From the NCBI RefSeq assembly GCF_009811555.1, contig NZ_BLIN01000002.1, forward strand, positions 1,240,001-1,304,000: a stretch of 64,000 nt of DNA, given 5' to 3'. The notes under the pieces were generated by a model. That model saw only the letters and a program-made list of their open reading frames with translations. It ran no database searches and was not told the origin of the DNA. Origin of the DNA: Streptomyces caniferus (GTDB lineage: Bacteria > Actinomycetota > Actinomycetes > Streptomycetales > Streptomycetaceae). Below, one piece after another: positions 44,115-54,056 of this stretch. Position 1 is the stretch's first letter; each line of letters opens with the position of its first letter. The translations under genes were made by a program, and so were the position numbers.

Positions 44115-44143
44115 CGGCCGGGCGGCCCCCGCCGTCGGGCACG

Positions 44144-45418
44144 TCAGGCGGACGGCCCGGCGCCGCGCGCACCCTTCCCGTCCTGCCCCTCCCCTTGGGC
44201 CGCCCGGTCGGCTCCGTCGTCGACGTACCGCTGGAGTACGTCGCAGGTGTGCTGGAACTCGTCCATCAGCCGGGTGGACTCGACGACCAGGACCCCGTAC
44301 GGGAGCGCCGGGTCGGCGAGCGGCAGCTCGGCCTGCTCGGCCTCCCCGGTCACCCGGCGGCACCGTTCCTGCGCGGTGTCCGCCAGCCGGCACAACTGCC
44401 GGGCCTGGTCGTGGAGGTGGTCCTCGTCGAGCGTGCCGAGGACCTGCGTGATGTCGCAGACGGCCTCCAGGAAGTCGGCGTAGCGCCCGAGGAAGGCCCG
44501 GCCGGAGCGGTCCCCCTCGTCCTCCTGCCAGGTGTCGAGACTCCGGGTGAGCGAGGCCATCTGGTACAGCACCCGTTCCAGCGCCTCCAGCACCGCGTCG
44601 TACCCCTGGAAGGTGGTGTGCCCCTGGTGCCGGCCGAAGAGCCGCCGGGGGTTGTAGTAGAGGCTCTCCCTGGCGGTCCGCAGCCCCGACCTGGCCTGCG
44701 AGATCAGCTCTTCGGTCTGCCCGGCCCGCCTCCGCCAGTGGTTGCTGCGCTCCTCGTCGAGTTCGCCCTCGCGCAACGCCGGATACATGTCGCCGACCAG
44801 GTCGCACAGCGCATGGGCGAGGGTCCGGATGCCGTGCTCGGCACTGCGGTAGCGCAAGGGGGGCACCACCGCGACATTCACCACGACGCCCACACCGCAG
44901 CCGATGAGGACCAGCAGGATGATCTGCCCGAGCTGGGTGATCTTGTCGAGGTTCGAGGTGGCCGAGATGTAGGTGGAGAAGGCGAAGAACGCCGCCGTGA
45001 CGACCTGGGACCCCTGCGACCCGAGTGCCGGCCACCGCCCGATGACCAGCGCGACCAAGGCCACCAGGACGAACGTCAGCAGGTCGGGGCCGACCAGAAA
45101 CCCCAGGGCGGCCTGCACGGCCACACCGGACACCACGGCCCCCACGTAGCGCAGCGACTGCAGCAGCGACCGGTAGACGGTCACCTGCATGATCAGCACC
45201 GCGGAGAACGGGGCGAACGCGGGGGACTGGGCCTGCAGCAGGTCGTACGAGATCACCCAGGCCACGGTGGCGGCCAGCGCGCTCTTGCCGATCAGGAGCA
45301 GCGTGTCGCGCTCGTGCCCCGCCGCCCCCCACGCCCGCCGCCACCACTGCCGCATACGGTGCACCCGTCCCTGCCGCGCGGGCACCTCCCGCCGCTCCTC
45401 GTCCTCGCCCTGGCCCAT
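44144..45418 (-). CDS. FUSC/aromatic-acid-exporter-family membrane protein
   Basis: A 424-residue protein. The N-terminal half contains about six membrane helices (LLLIGKSALAATVAWVISYD, LRYVGAVVSGVAVQAALGFL, ILLVLIGCGVGVVVNVAVVPP) and the C-terminal half is helical and cytoplasmic. The YRSLLQSLRYVGAVVSG and FALGSQGS-like segments fit the FUSC superfamily of exporters. ATG at 45418 follows GGAGG at six bases. It converges on the histidine kinase gene, so a functional link is not implied. Substrate unknown. Confidence 0.85.
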   Translation of the reverse strand: MGQGEDEERREVPARQGRVHRMRQWWRRAWGAAGHERDTLLLIGKSALAATVAWVISYDLLQAQSPAFAPFSAVLIMQVTVYRSLLQSLRYVGAVVSGVAVQAALGFLVGPDLLTFVLVALVALVIGRWPALGSQGSQVVTAAFFAFSTYISATSNLDKITQLGQIILLVLIGCGVGVVVNVAVVPPLRYRSAEHGIRTLAHALCDLVGDMYPALREGELDEERSNHWRRRAGQTEELISQARSGLRTARESLYYNPRRLFGRHQGHTTFQGYDAVLEALERVLYQMASLTRSLDTWQEDEGDRSGRAFLGRYADFLEAVCDITQVLGTLDEDHLHDQARQLCRLADTAQERCRRVTGEAEQAELPLADPALPYGVLVVESTRLMDEFQHTCDVLQRYVDDGADRAAQGEGQDGKGARGAGPSA

Positions 45419-45571
45419 ACACAACCTCCGTCCGTTCCGGCCCCCACCGCACCGTTCCACGGTCGCGGCCGTCCAGCCCCGGTACCCGCCGATCGTTACG
45501 GCATCCGCGGCACGGCGCGACTGTGTCCTGGCTGACAGGACGGGCGGAGGCCGGCTCCAGGCTCGCGATTC

Positions 45572-46348
<777 letters not shown>

Positions 46349-46601
46349 GATCTGCTGGCCCTCCAGAGGTCGACGAAGATCGTTTGACCCGTGTGCCCCC
46401 AACTCGCCGACTCACCACTCGGCCCGCCGACCTCACCGCGCCGGGACGTTCCCACCCCACCTCCGCAACGCCCCTGAGCTCACTGACCCCTGACCTCACG
46501 GGCCGCTGACCTCGCAGGCCCCTGATCGCGCAGCCGCATGGCCCCTACGCCCAGGGGCCCTCCCTGATCACCGCAGGCCCACGGAGACCGGAGAGACACC
46601 C

Positions 46602-47927
46602 CTAACCGGCATCAACCTGGCGACGCTCCTCGACCGCATCGTCCAGTTCCTCGCGGGCGCGGCGAGCCCGCACCCGGTCCGCGACGGACGCATCCGTGAC
46701 GTCGAGGAACAACTGCCCCAACTCCGGCCACTGCGCGCGCAGTTCCCGCTTGGTCCGCACCAACGCCTCCTCGACCTCTTCGCTGTCGAGACCGGCCACC
46801 AGGTCGACACGCGCCGCGAGCATCACGGAGTCCGGCCCGAGCCGCATCGTCAGGGCGGCGGTGACGGCGTCGATCTCCGGCCGCCCATCCAGGAAGTCAC
46901 GGATCCGCTGCTGCATCTCCGGCGCCACCGCCTCCCCGATCAACTGCGCACGGGCACTCTTGCCGAGGACGTACGCCACATAGACCAGGAGGGCACCGAT
47001 CAGCAGCGACGCCCACGCCTCGTAAGCACCCTCCCCGGTGGCCATGTGGAGCGCCATGCCGAGGATCGCGAGAAGCACTCCCAGACATGCCGTGCTGTCC
47101 TCGGCCAGCACCGTACGCAGCGCCGGATCCTCGTTCCTCCTGATCTCACGCAGGGTGCTGTGCTGCCGGACCTTCGCCTGGGCACGCACCTGGGAAAGCG
47201 CCCGCAACAGCGACGTACCCTCCGCCAACAATGCGACGACGAGTACGGCCAGACCGATGGCATAACCGCTGCCCGACTCCGACTCCTCCGACTGAAACGC
47301 CTCAATGCCCTGCACGAACGAGAAACAGCCGCCCGTCACGAAAATACCCACGGCCGCGAGCAGTGACCAGAAGAACCGCTCCTTGCCATAGCCGAAGGGA
47401 TGCGACGGGTCCGCCGGACGCTCACTCCGTCTGAGAGAGGCCAGCAGAAAAACCTCATTGAGACTGTCGGCCACCGAATGCGCCGCCTCGGACAACAACG
47501 CCGGCGACCCCGCAATCCCCCCACCCACCGCCTTGGCCACCGCAATCCCAAGATTCGCCCCCAGCGCCACCCACACCGTCTTCCGGGTCTCCCCGTCCTG
47601 CCCACGACCTCCCGGCGCTTTCCCGACTTTCTCGTTGCCGGGTTCCTCGCTGCCGAGTTCCTCGTTGCCGGGTACTTCGTTGCCGAGTTCTCGACCACCA
47701 GGTTCACTGCCAGGTGCATTGCCGGCTTCATGACTGCCGGCTTCATGACTGCCAGGTTCATGCTTGCCGGACCGCGCCCTGCCGAACTCCTGCTCGCTCA
47801 GCCCTCGACGGCCGGATTCCTGCTCACTCAGCCCTCGACGGCCGAACTCCTGCCACCCCGCCGTACGCCCGACCGCATCCCCGGCATTGCCCGCACTCGC
47901 CGCATTCCCCTCGTGATCACCACTCAT
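46602..47927 (-). CDS. cation diffusion facilitator (CDF) transporter with repetitive N-terminal extension
   Basis: A 441-residue protein. The C-terminal 330 residues form a CDF metal/proton antiporter: ANLGIAVAKAVGGGIAGSPA, LSEAAHSVADSLNEVFL (metal-binding HxxxD) and six membrane helices, then a cytoplasmic domain (GRPEIDAVTAALTMRLGPDS). The first 110 residues are Gly/Glu/Ser-rich with short duplications (GRRGLSEQE twice, SHEAG twice, GNE/GSE pattern). ATG at 47927 has GAGG upstream; ATG at 47954 is possible. Zn2+, Fe2+ or Mn2+ are the likely substrates, not separable here. Confidence 0.9.
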   Translation of the reverse strand: MSGDHEGNAASAGNAGDAVGRTAGWQEFGRRGLSEQESGRRGLSEQEFGRARSGKHEPGSHEAGSHEAGNAPGSEPGGRELGNEVPGNEELGSEEPGNEKVGKAPGGRGQDGETRKTVWVALGANLGIAVAKAVGGGIAGSPALLSEAAHSVADSLNEVFLLASLRRSERPADPSHPFGYGKERFFWSLLAAVGIFVTGGCFSFVQGIEAFQSEESESGSGYAIGLAVLVVALLAEGTSLLRALSQVRAQAKVRQHSTLREIRRNEDPALRTVLAEDSTACLGVLLAILGMALHMATGEGAYEAWASLLIGALLVYVAYVLGKSARAQLIGEAVAPEMQQRIRDFLDGRPEIDAVTAALTMRLGPDSVMLAARVDLVAGLDSEEVEEALVRTKRELRAQWPELGQLFLDVTDASVADRVRARRAREELDDAVEERRQVDAG

Positions 47928-48666
47928 CTCGGCCTCAACTCCGTTCCCACCCATGCGCCCCGCACCTGCCCGACCATCACCGCGACGGCACAAAACCCGC
48001 CACCCCACGCCGGGTTCCCCGCCGCCGAACTCCCACTCCCCGACCACCGACAGGGACCCGACAGAGACCGGCAGAGACACCAGGGAAGCCCCTCGACAAG
48101 CCCCCCGCCCCATAAGCACCCATACAAAACGGCCCCGGACACCAGGCCCGAGGCCGATCAGCCCGCCGCGACAACCAACAACCGGCGGTCACGTGGCCAC
48201 CAGGGCGATCGCTGAATTCTTGACCGTCTCCGGTCCCTCACCAGACACACCCCATTGCCACGACGCGCGCACCCATTCACCTGCACCCCTACTGCGGCCT
48301 ACACCTGCCCCGGCCTGCACCTGCCGCAGCGGACGCTCCCAGACTCCGTCCGCCAGACCCCGTCCGCCGACCGGAACCGGCAGCGTTCACAGACCGTCTT
48401 CCACAGCCCGAACCGCTCCGCCAGATCCCACCTTTGAACTCCTGTCCGCACCCGGTGCAGGAATGAGTTCGTGTCCGGCCAGCAGCTACGCGGTTCCCAA
48501 CTTGACGATCGTGCCTGGCCCTTCGGGCTCTCCTCGGCGTCCATCCCCTTCTCGCCAGCGTGTTAGCCGGGTGTTAGTGGAGCGGCAGTCGTGCGCTAGT
48601 GGCGCCGGTCAGAGTGGGTGACGTACCGAGGAGACACCGACACCGACCGTCCTGGGGGACACCGAA
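47928..48666. other. long intergenic region, no gene seen
   Basis: The 739 bases between the CDF gene and the lipoprotein gene hold no frame with credible protein composition. Pyrimidine-rich runs dominate the left part. Short related stretches with TTAG occur near 48563-48600 just upstream of the lipoprotein gene and may belong to its promoter. I see no RNA gene. Confidence 0.45.
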
Positions 48667-49350
48667 ATGAGCTCCAGCACCACTGTCCGCACCGCTCGTC
48701 GCCGCACCCTGCGGGTGGCCGCCGCGGCCCTGGTCGCTGCCGCCGGCCTCACCCTGACCGCCTGCTCCGGCTCGGAGGCCGCCGACGCGAAGTCCGCGGG
48801 CCACACGAACGCGAACTCGGCCGCCGCCGAGTCCACCGCCTCGGGCTGGTCCGGCCTGCAGAGCACCGGCGCCAAGGCGGGCATCGCGAGCAAGCAGTCG
48901 GGCAGCGCGCACGTCACCAACGCTGGCAAGGCGGCTTCCCCGGTGCGCACCCAGCGCCTGGCGGACGGCGTCAGCAAGGCCGAGATCTCCCAGCTCGGCG
49001 ACCAGCACTACCGCGCCAAGATCGTGGCCCGCGGTTCGGTCCTGGCCACGCTGGAGACCAACGGGCACGACGACGGGCTCGACGCCAACGACATGTTCGT
49101 CACGCTCACGATGGACGGCCAGGTCCACTCCTGGATGGGCGGCGGACACCAGGGACCGGGCACCTTCAAGCTCGCGGGCGGCTGGACCGCCAAGGTCACG
49201 AAGGCCGGCGAACTCCGGTACCGCGCGCAGATCATCGGCCACGACGGCGTAGCCGCCACGCTGGAGACGAAGGGGCACGACGTCGGCCTCAACGCCAACG
49301 GCATCTACATCGTGCTCAGCGCCGGCGGCGTGATCAGCGCCCACGCGTAA
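48667..49350 (+). CDS. putative lipoprotein with an internal duplication
   Basis: A 227-residue protein. A basic N-terminus and hydrophobic core end at LTAC, a lipobox with C33, so it is predicted to be lipid-anchored outside. After an Ala/Ser-rich linker, two copies of a roughly 50-residue unit follow (about 106-155 and 178-227): YRAKIVARGSVLATLETNGH against YRAQIIGHDGVAATLETKGH, each with GLDAND/GLNANG. I recognise no family. The pair may form a two-lobed beta fold. ATG at 48667 is clear. Confidence 0.8.
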   Translation: MSSSTTVRTARRRTLRVAAAALVAAAGLTLTACSGSEAADAKSAGHTNANSAAAESTASGWSGLQSTGAKAGIASKQSGSAHVTNAGKAASPVRTQRLADGVSKAEISQLGDQHYRAKIVARGSVLATLETNGHDDGLDANDMFVTLTMDGQVHSWMGGGHQGPGTFKLAGGWTAKVTKAGELRYRAQIIGHDGVAATLETKGHDVGLNANGIYIVLSAGGVISAHA

Positions 49351-49581
49351 AGGCCCGCCCGGCCGCGGCGGTGGAGCCACCTTCAGCGGGCAGCTCCACC
49401 CCACGGTGACGGAAGCGTCCGACCGGCGCCGGTGCCCGCTCTTCGGCCAAGAAGGGCACCCCCACTCGGCCGCCTTCGTCAGCCCCACCGGCTGACCACC
49501 TCGGCACCGCCCTGGGCATGGGCCGAGAACAACTCCGAGCGGGACCAGCTCGGAGGAGCAAGGACAAGCAAGGAGATGACC

Positions 49582-49830
49582 ATGAAGTCGTGGCGTACCC
49601 GTATCGGTGTCGGCCTCGCCGTCAGTGCCGCAGCGATCGCCATTCCCCTGACCGCCACCACCGCCTCCGCCGCCCCTCCGCCCGGCGACGGCTGGGTCCC
49701 CGTCGGCGCCCTCAAGTATCCGTCGAAGGCGGAGTGCGAAGCGAAGGAACTCCCGCAGGCCCAGGCGAACGGATACCACGAGGTGTGGTGCGACGACAGC
49801 GAGGCCATCATGCCCATCTACAGCCGCTGA
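49582..49830 (+). CDS. small secreted protein
   Basis: An 82-residue protein with a signal peptide (KSWRTRIGVGLAVSAAAIAI then TATTASA) and a mature part of about 53 residues with two cysteines (AECEAKE and VWCDDS) that could form one disulfide. AAGGAG is six bases before this ATG, so it is preferred over ATG at 49576. Unknown function; small secreted proteins of this type are frequent in Streptomyces. Confidence 0.78.
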   Translation: MKSWRTRIGVGLAVSAAAIAIPLTATTASAAPPPGDGWVPVGALKYPSKAECEAKELPQAQANGYHEVWCDDSEAIMPIYSR

Positions 49831-49940
49831 CCACTCTCCACCCGGCAGGGAAAGACGGCACGACCGCCACCGATCCCGACGAGCCGGGAAGCGCCTCGCC
49901 CCGAGCGACCACCCCGCGGTGATGTCACCCACCGACGTCA

Positions 49941-49972
49941 GAAGCCCCGAGCCATATCCGGCCCGGGGCTTC
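49941..49972 (+). terminator. terminator hairpin
   Basis: GAAGCCCCG at 49941-49949 pairs with CGGGGCTTC at 49964-49972 around a 14-base loop. It lies just left of the first tRNA-Thr fragment, where it could also be the original tRNA terminator on the minus strand. Confidence 0.7.
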
Positions 49973-49989
49973 GTCCCTGTTCAAGCTGA

Positions 49990-50025
49990 GAGCCCCCTGT
50001 CGAATTCGAACCGACGGCCTTCGCG
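49990..50025 (-). other. tRNA-Thr(UGU) 3'-half fragment, first copy (att remnant)
   Basis: The minus strand reads from GCGAAGG through the T-arm to the acceptor end AGGGGGCTCT. It agrees with the later copies at 34 of 36 positions, so it has diverged most. No 5' tRNA half lies on its right. Confidence 0.7.
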
Positions 50026-50096
50026 TCGCCGCTCAGATCGAGCGGAAGGGGTGCGCTAGTCGTGCGGCAACACCGTGTTGGGAACGCCCGGCTCCA

Positions 50097-50267
50097 CTAA
50101 CGGCCGACGGGAACCTCGTAGACGATCTCGCACAGAGCAGCGGGGACGACGATGTGGTCGCGTCGGCGGAGCTGCCCCGGCCCAGCGATCCGCGACAGGC
50201 CAACGTCTTCCTGAACGAACGAGAGCGCGTGGGGGTTTCGTGGGAACCGGTGGATATGTCGTCTCGT
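50097..50267 (-). pseudogene. C-terminal remnant of an unidentified gene
   Basis: An open frame of 56 codons on the minus strand with strong GC3 bias and natural composition (SFVQEDVGLSRIAGPGQL, then RRRDHIVVPAALCEIVYEVP) ends at a TAG. It has no start codon and is cut at its upstream end by a stop. It lies beside a tRNA fragment, so it is likely debris of an inserted element. I do not recognise the family. Confidence 0.4.
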
Positions 50268-50430
50268 CTAGCACGTGGGTGAACCCGGGCGAATCCCTCT
50301 GTGGGTGCGGGTGCGCAATCGCGCGACGATTACAGAGCCCACTGGTGGACGTTGAGTGAAGTCCGGGCCCTGTGGCGCGTTGGCGCCGAAGGCTCCGGGC
50401 TTATGGCGCGGGAATTCTGAGGAGGCATCA

Positions 50431-52965
50431 GTGGCGGGCGAGTCCCCCGACATGTCGGAGCAGCGGAGCGGCCTGCGGTCGGCTTCGGGCGCGGGTACCG
50501 GTGCCGATCGGCCTGCGGCCGGGGCCGGTACGGGTGTTGCCGACGGCAGGGACAGTGGTTCCGGCGTCGTCGCCGCTGACGGCGGCCGGGGCGAGGGGCG
50601 GCCGACCGGTGCCGCGGCCGGAGACGGCGCGACCGGTGCCGCCGGTTCGGGAACCAGGGGTTCCGGCGCGGCCCGAGAGGGCGCGGACGGCGGTCGTCCG
50701 GATCCCAGGCTGGCTGTGCGTCTCGGCGCGGCCGCCGCCGGCAAGGCTGGCGGGACGCCCGCGTCCGCGTCGGCGAAGACCGGTGACGACGAGGGCGCCC
50801 GGGCGTCGGCGGAGGCCGACGGGGCCGCTGACGGCAAGGCCGACCAGCCCACCGCGGTGTTCAGCACCCTGAAGACGGGCACGACCGGCGACGACAAGGC
50901 CGATCGGGACACCGCTGCCTCCGCCGCCTCGAAGGCCGGTGACGCCGGTGACGCCGGTGACGCCGGTGACGCCGGTGACGCCGGTGACGCCGGTGACGAC
51001 GAGGACGCCGGTACAGCCGAGACGGATGCGGCGTCCGGCACGGCAGACGACGGCAAGGCCGCCGCTCCATCCGGTGACAACAAGGCCGATCAGCCAACTG
51101 CGACGGGGGTCGGAGCTGCCGACGACGACGAAGCTGGTCAGGCAACCTCGCCCGCCGATGCCATGAAGTCCGGCGCGGCCGGCGCGACCGGCGCGACCGG
51201 TGCCGGTAAGGCCCCCGAGGGCGAGGCCAAGTCCGGGCCCAGGGCTGCCTCCTGCGAGTCCGGTGCAGACGGTGACGGCAAGCCCAAGGAGGACGCCCGG
51301 CTCAACGACGCCGTCGCGGCCTCAGCCGCCGAGGCGGAGGCCGAGGACGACAGCGACAGCAAGGCGGGCTCGGCCGATCAGGCCACCCAGCTGATTAAGG
51401 CCCCCAAGCCGGCGCCAGCCGACTCCGTCGACCAGCCCACCAGGCTGATCAAGGCTCCCGCGAACCCGGACTCCAAGTCCAAGTCCGAGTCCGAGCCCGA
51501 GCCCGAACGCACCAGCCAGTTCATCCCACTGAAGAAGGACGACGCCCCGGCGCCGAAGCCGCTCAAGGCCCCCAAGCCGGCGGCCAAGCCCAAGGCGACA
51601 CCGCCGGCTCCTCCGAAGCCGGCGGAAGCTCCTCCGGCCGAGTCTCCGGCGGGGCCTCAGGCTCCGCTTGACCTGCTCGCCCAGCTGACGAACACTCCGC
51701 CCCCGCCGGAGACCTCGGTGCGCACGGCGGTGCGCCGGGTGAAGATCTGGACGCCGCTGGTGGCGCTCCTCGGAATAATCTTCGTGGTCGTGCAGGTGAT
51801 GCGCCCGCTGCCTGCCCCGGAACTGGCGATCGTCGGCAAGTCATCCTCCGTCTTCCAGGGCGGCACGCCGTCGCTGCCCTGGCCCACTGAGGGCCAGGCG
51901 GTCGTGGACGTCGACGGACTCGGCCGGGTCGGCTCGTACGGTGAGATGAAGCGGCTGCCCATCGGCAGTGTGGCCAAGGTGATGACGTCGTACATCATCC
52001 TGCGCGACCACCCACTGAAGAAGGGTGCGAACGGGCCGCTGATCGACGTCGACCAGAAGGCCGAGGACGACTTCACCAACGGTGTCAGGGAGAAGGAGTC
52101 GGTCGTCGAGGTCCACAAGGGTCAGAAGATCTCCGAGAAGGAGGCCCTCCAGGCCGTCATGCTGCCGTCCGCGAACAACGTCGCGCGGCTGCTGGCCCGC
52201 TGGGGTGCGGGTACCGAGGAGGCGTTCATCAAGAAGATGAACGACACCGCCAAGGAGCTCGGCATGACGAACACCACCTACACCGACGCGAGCGGCCTCG
52301 TGGAGAGCACCGTCAGTACGGCCGAGGACCAGGTGAAGCTGGGCAAGAAGGCGATGCAGGACCCGGTCTTCCGGGAAATCTCCAAGGCGACCGAGTACCA
52401 CTCCACGACCGCCTCCGGGAGGGGCAGCGGGGTCGAGTACCAGAAGACGCAACGCAACTTCAACAAGCTTGTCCCCATGTACGGCGTCGTCGGTATCAAG
52501 ACCGGTTCCACGACCAAGGCCGGTGGCAACCTGCTCTTCGCTGCAGAGAAGAAGGTCGGCGGCTCCACGCAGCTGATCATCGGTGCGGTCTTCGGGCAGC
52601 ACAAGAGCCCGATCATCGTCACCGCCACCGACTACAGCAAGCAGCTCATCCTGACCGCGGGCAGGGCGCTGACCACCAGCACCGTCGTGAGGAAGGGCGA
52701 TGTCGTCGGCCACGTCGACGACGGCCTGGGCGGTACGACCCCGGTCGTGGCAACCAAGGATCTGACAGCGGTCGGCTGGCCCGGCCTCAAGGTCGACCTG
52801 AAGCTCACCGCCGGGGGCAAGACCCTCCCGCACACGGCGAAGGCCGGTACGCAGGTCGGCGAACTGACCGCGGGTGGCGGCATGGGTGAGGTGAAGGTTC
52901 CCGTGACGCTGCAGAAGGACCTCGCCGAGCCGACGTTCGGCGCGAAGCTGACACGAGTCTCCTGA
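50431..52965 (+). CDS. D-alanyl-D-alanine carboxypeptidase (PBP) with large cytoplasmic low-complexity domain
   Basis: An 844-residue class C-type PBP. The C-terminal S11 domain has SVAK (S513, K516), SANN (from S580) and KTGS (K690-S693), so the active site is complete and lies outside the cell. One membrane helix (about 443-459, LVALLGIIFVVVQVM) separates it from a 440-residue Ala/Gly/Asp/Lys-rich N-terminus with six GDA-type triplet repeats (50940-50995). That N-terminus holds DQPTAVF (T141), DQATQLI (T319), DQPTRLI (T337) and ERTSQFI (T361), which look like kinase or FHA phospho-threonine motifs. GTG at 50431 follows GAGGAGG and is secure. It trims peptidoglycan stem peptides. Confidence 0.9.
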   Translation: MAGESPDMSEQRSGLRSASGAGTGADRPAAGAGTGVADGRDSGSGVVAADGGRGEGRPTGAAAGDGATGAAGSGTRGSGAAREGADGGRPDPRLAVRLGAAAAGKAGGTPASASAKTGDDEGARASAEADGAADGKADQPTAVFSTLKTGTTGDDKADRDTAASAASKAGDAGDAGDAGDAGDAGDAGDDEDAGTAETDAASGTADDGKAAAPSGDNKADQPTATGVGAADDDEAGQATSPADAMKSGAAGATGATGAGKAPEGEAKSGPRAASCESGADGDGKPKEDARLNDAVAASAAEAEAEDDSDSKAGSADQATQLIKAPKPAPADSVDQPTRLIKAPANPDSKSKSESEPEPERTSQFIPLKKDDAPAPKPLKAPKPAAKPKATPPAPPKPAEAPPAESPAGPQAPLDLLAQLTNTPPPPETSVRTAVRRVKIWTPLVALLGIIFVVVQVMRPLPAPELAIVGKSSSVFQGGTPSLPWPTEGQAVVDVDGLGRVGSYGEMKRLPIGSVAKVMTSYIILRDHPLKKGANGPLIDVDQKAEDDFTNGVREKESVVEVHKGQKISEKEALQAVMLPSANNVARLLARWGAGTEEAFIKKMNDTAKELGMTNTTYTDASGLVESTVSTAEDQVKLGKKAMQDPVFREISKATEYHSTTASGRGSGVEYQKTQRNFNKLVPMYGVVGIKTGSTTKAGGNLLFAAEKKVGGSTQLIIGAVFGQHKSPIIVTATDYSKQLILTAGRALTTSTVVRKGDVVGHVDDGLGGTTPVVATKDLTAVGWPGLKVDLKLTAGGKTLPHTAKAGTQVGELTAGGGMGEVKVPVTLQKDLAEPTFGAKLTRVS

Positions 52966-52980
52966 CGGATGAACATGGGC

Positions 52981-53016
52981 CGGGCCCCGGTACGCGCTGG
53001 CGCGTACCGGGGCCCG
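52981..53016 (+). terminator. strong terminator after the carboxypeptidase gene
   Basis: CGGGCCCCGGTACGCG pairs perfectly with its complement around CTGG: a 16-bp stem with a 4-base loop, 15 bases past the stop. Confidence 0.9.
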
Positions 53017-53564
53017 GTTGCGTGGCAAGGGCTCAGCCGCAGTGGCCCTGTGTCGGTTCTCAGCAGTCTCCGGCGAACTTCACCGAGGCATTGTGCGTCC
53101 GACGAGCAAGGAGCGTCGCGAACCCCCGCGGATCCGGCATGCGTGCTGCCCTCGTCGGCTGCTTCATCGTCGCCGCCGCTGGTGCGGCCACGGCCCTCGC
53201 CGCCGCCGTCCCGCGCTGGTACGGCGTCAGCGGGAGCACCCTGTTGGCTGTTGCGGGTCTCGGAGCGACCGAGGGCCTCGGAGACGACCGTGACATCGCC
53301 CCCGGCGGCGCACCGATCGCGACCTCCCAGCAGTGCTCGCGAGACAGTGCACCTGGTGAGTTGCGGATAGGCCGCGAGAATCGCCCGCTCATCGCTCGAC
53401 GGGGAGCACCCGTCCGTCCACCGCTTCGCACGCTCACCGCACGCGTGTCCACCGGTCGTCCACCGGCAGCGATCACCGTGCCGCCGGAGCGGCGCCCTCA
53501 CGCCGCAAACTGATCTTGGTAAGCGCAAAGGCTCCGGTCAGGGAGTACCCGACCTGAGCCTTGA
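53017..53564. other. accessory intergenic region with one doubtful open frame
   Basis: A plus-strand frame at 53139-53513 begins MRAALVGCFIVAAAGAATAL, which resembles a signal peptide or membrane start, but no ribosome-binding site is well placed and the rest is Arg/Pro-rich. I keep it only as a possibility. Nothing else is supported. Confidence 0.3.
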
Positions 53565-53609
53565 CAGAGCCCCCTGTCGGATTCGAACCGACGACCTTCG
53601 CTTTACAAG
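53565..53609 (-). other. tRNA-Thr(UGU) 3'-half fragment, second copy (att remnant)
   Basis: Read on the minus strand: the anticodon loop CTTGTAA, then AAGGTC, the T-arm GTCGGTTCGAATCCGAC and the acceptor end AGGGGGC-T. The 45 bases are identical to the copy at 55205-55249. To its left, AAGGCTC and GAGCCTT form a hairpin like a tRNA terminator. No tRNA 5' half is present on the right, so it cannot be a working tRNA. Confidence 0.85.
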
Positions 53610-54056
53610 CCCAAGAGCGTTCATGCCAGGTGGGTTCGAACCATGCCGCCCGGTCGCTGTTTATGCAGGTCAGCACCGGGCGACTTCTCATTGAAAGACA
53701 GCCCATGAGAGCCCATCGAGGGTTGTCCGGCCACACGTCGGCCACACTGATGGGGTTATTTGGATCTCCCCACCCCGCGTTCGGGGCTGGGACAGTCCTG
53801 CTCGCCAAAGTTCCCCGCCCTCCCGCGCGTCAGCCCAGGGCAGGGCGCCACGGGGGAAGGCCCGCCCGACAGCCACCGCCAGGGCCGAGACGCACAGTCG
53901 CCAGGGTGAGCGAGGCCGATCGCGTTGTCTCCACCGTCGGCGTTCGCCCCATCCCCGAAAGTTGGCTCACGGCGCTATTTCAGTGGCGTGCGACCTTCCA
54001 GCGGCGCGTTCGTGAAGTTCGCACGGGCCGCTGAAGAGAGCCATCGCTGTGGCGGT

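Noticed and set aside
53139..53513. Possible exported small protein
   Set aside because: The start looks like a signal peptide, but no ribosome-binding site is near and the C-terminal half is unnatural; kept only as a note.
53565..53609. Complete tRNA-Thr gene
   Set aside because: Only the anticodon loop to the acceptor end is present; no D-arm or matching 5' acceptor strand (GCCCCCT) lies next to any of the three copies.
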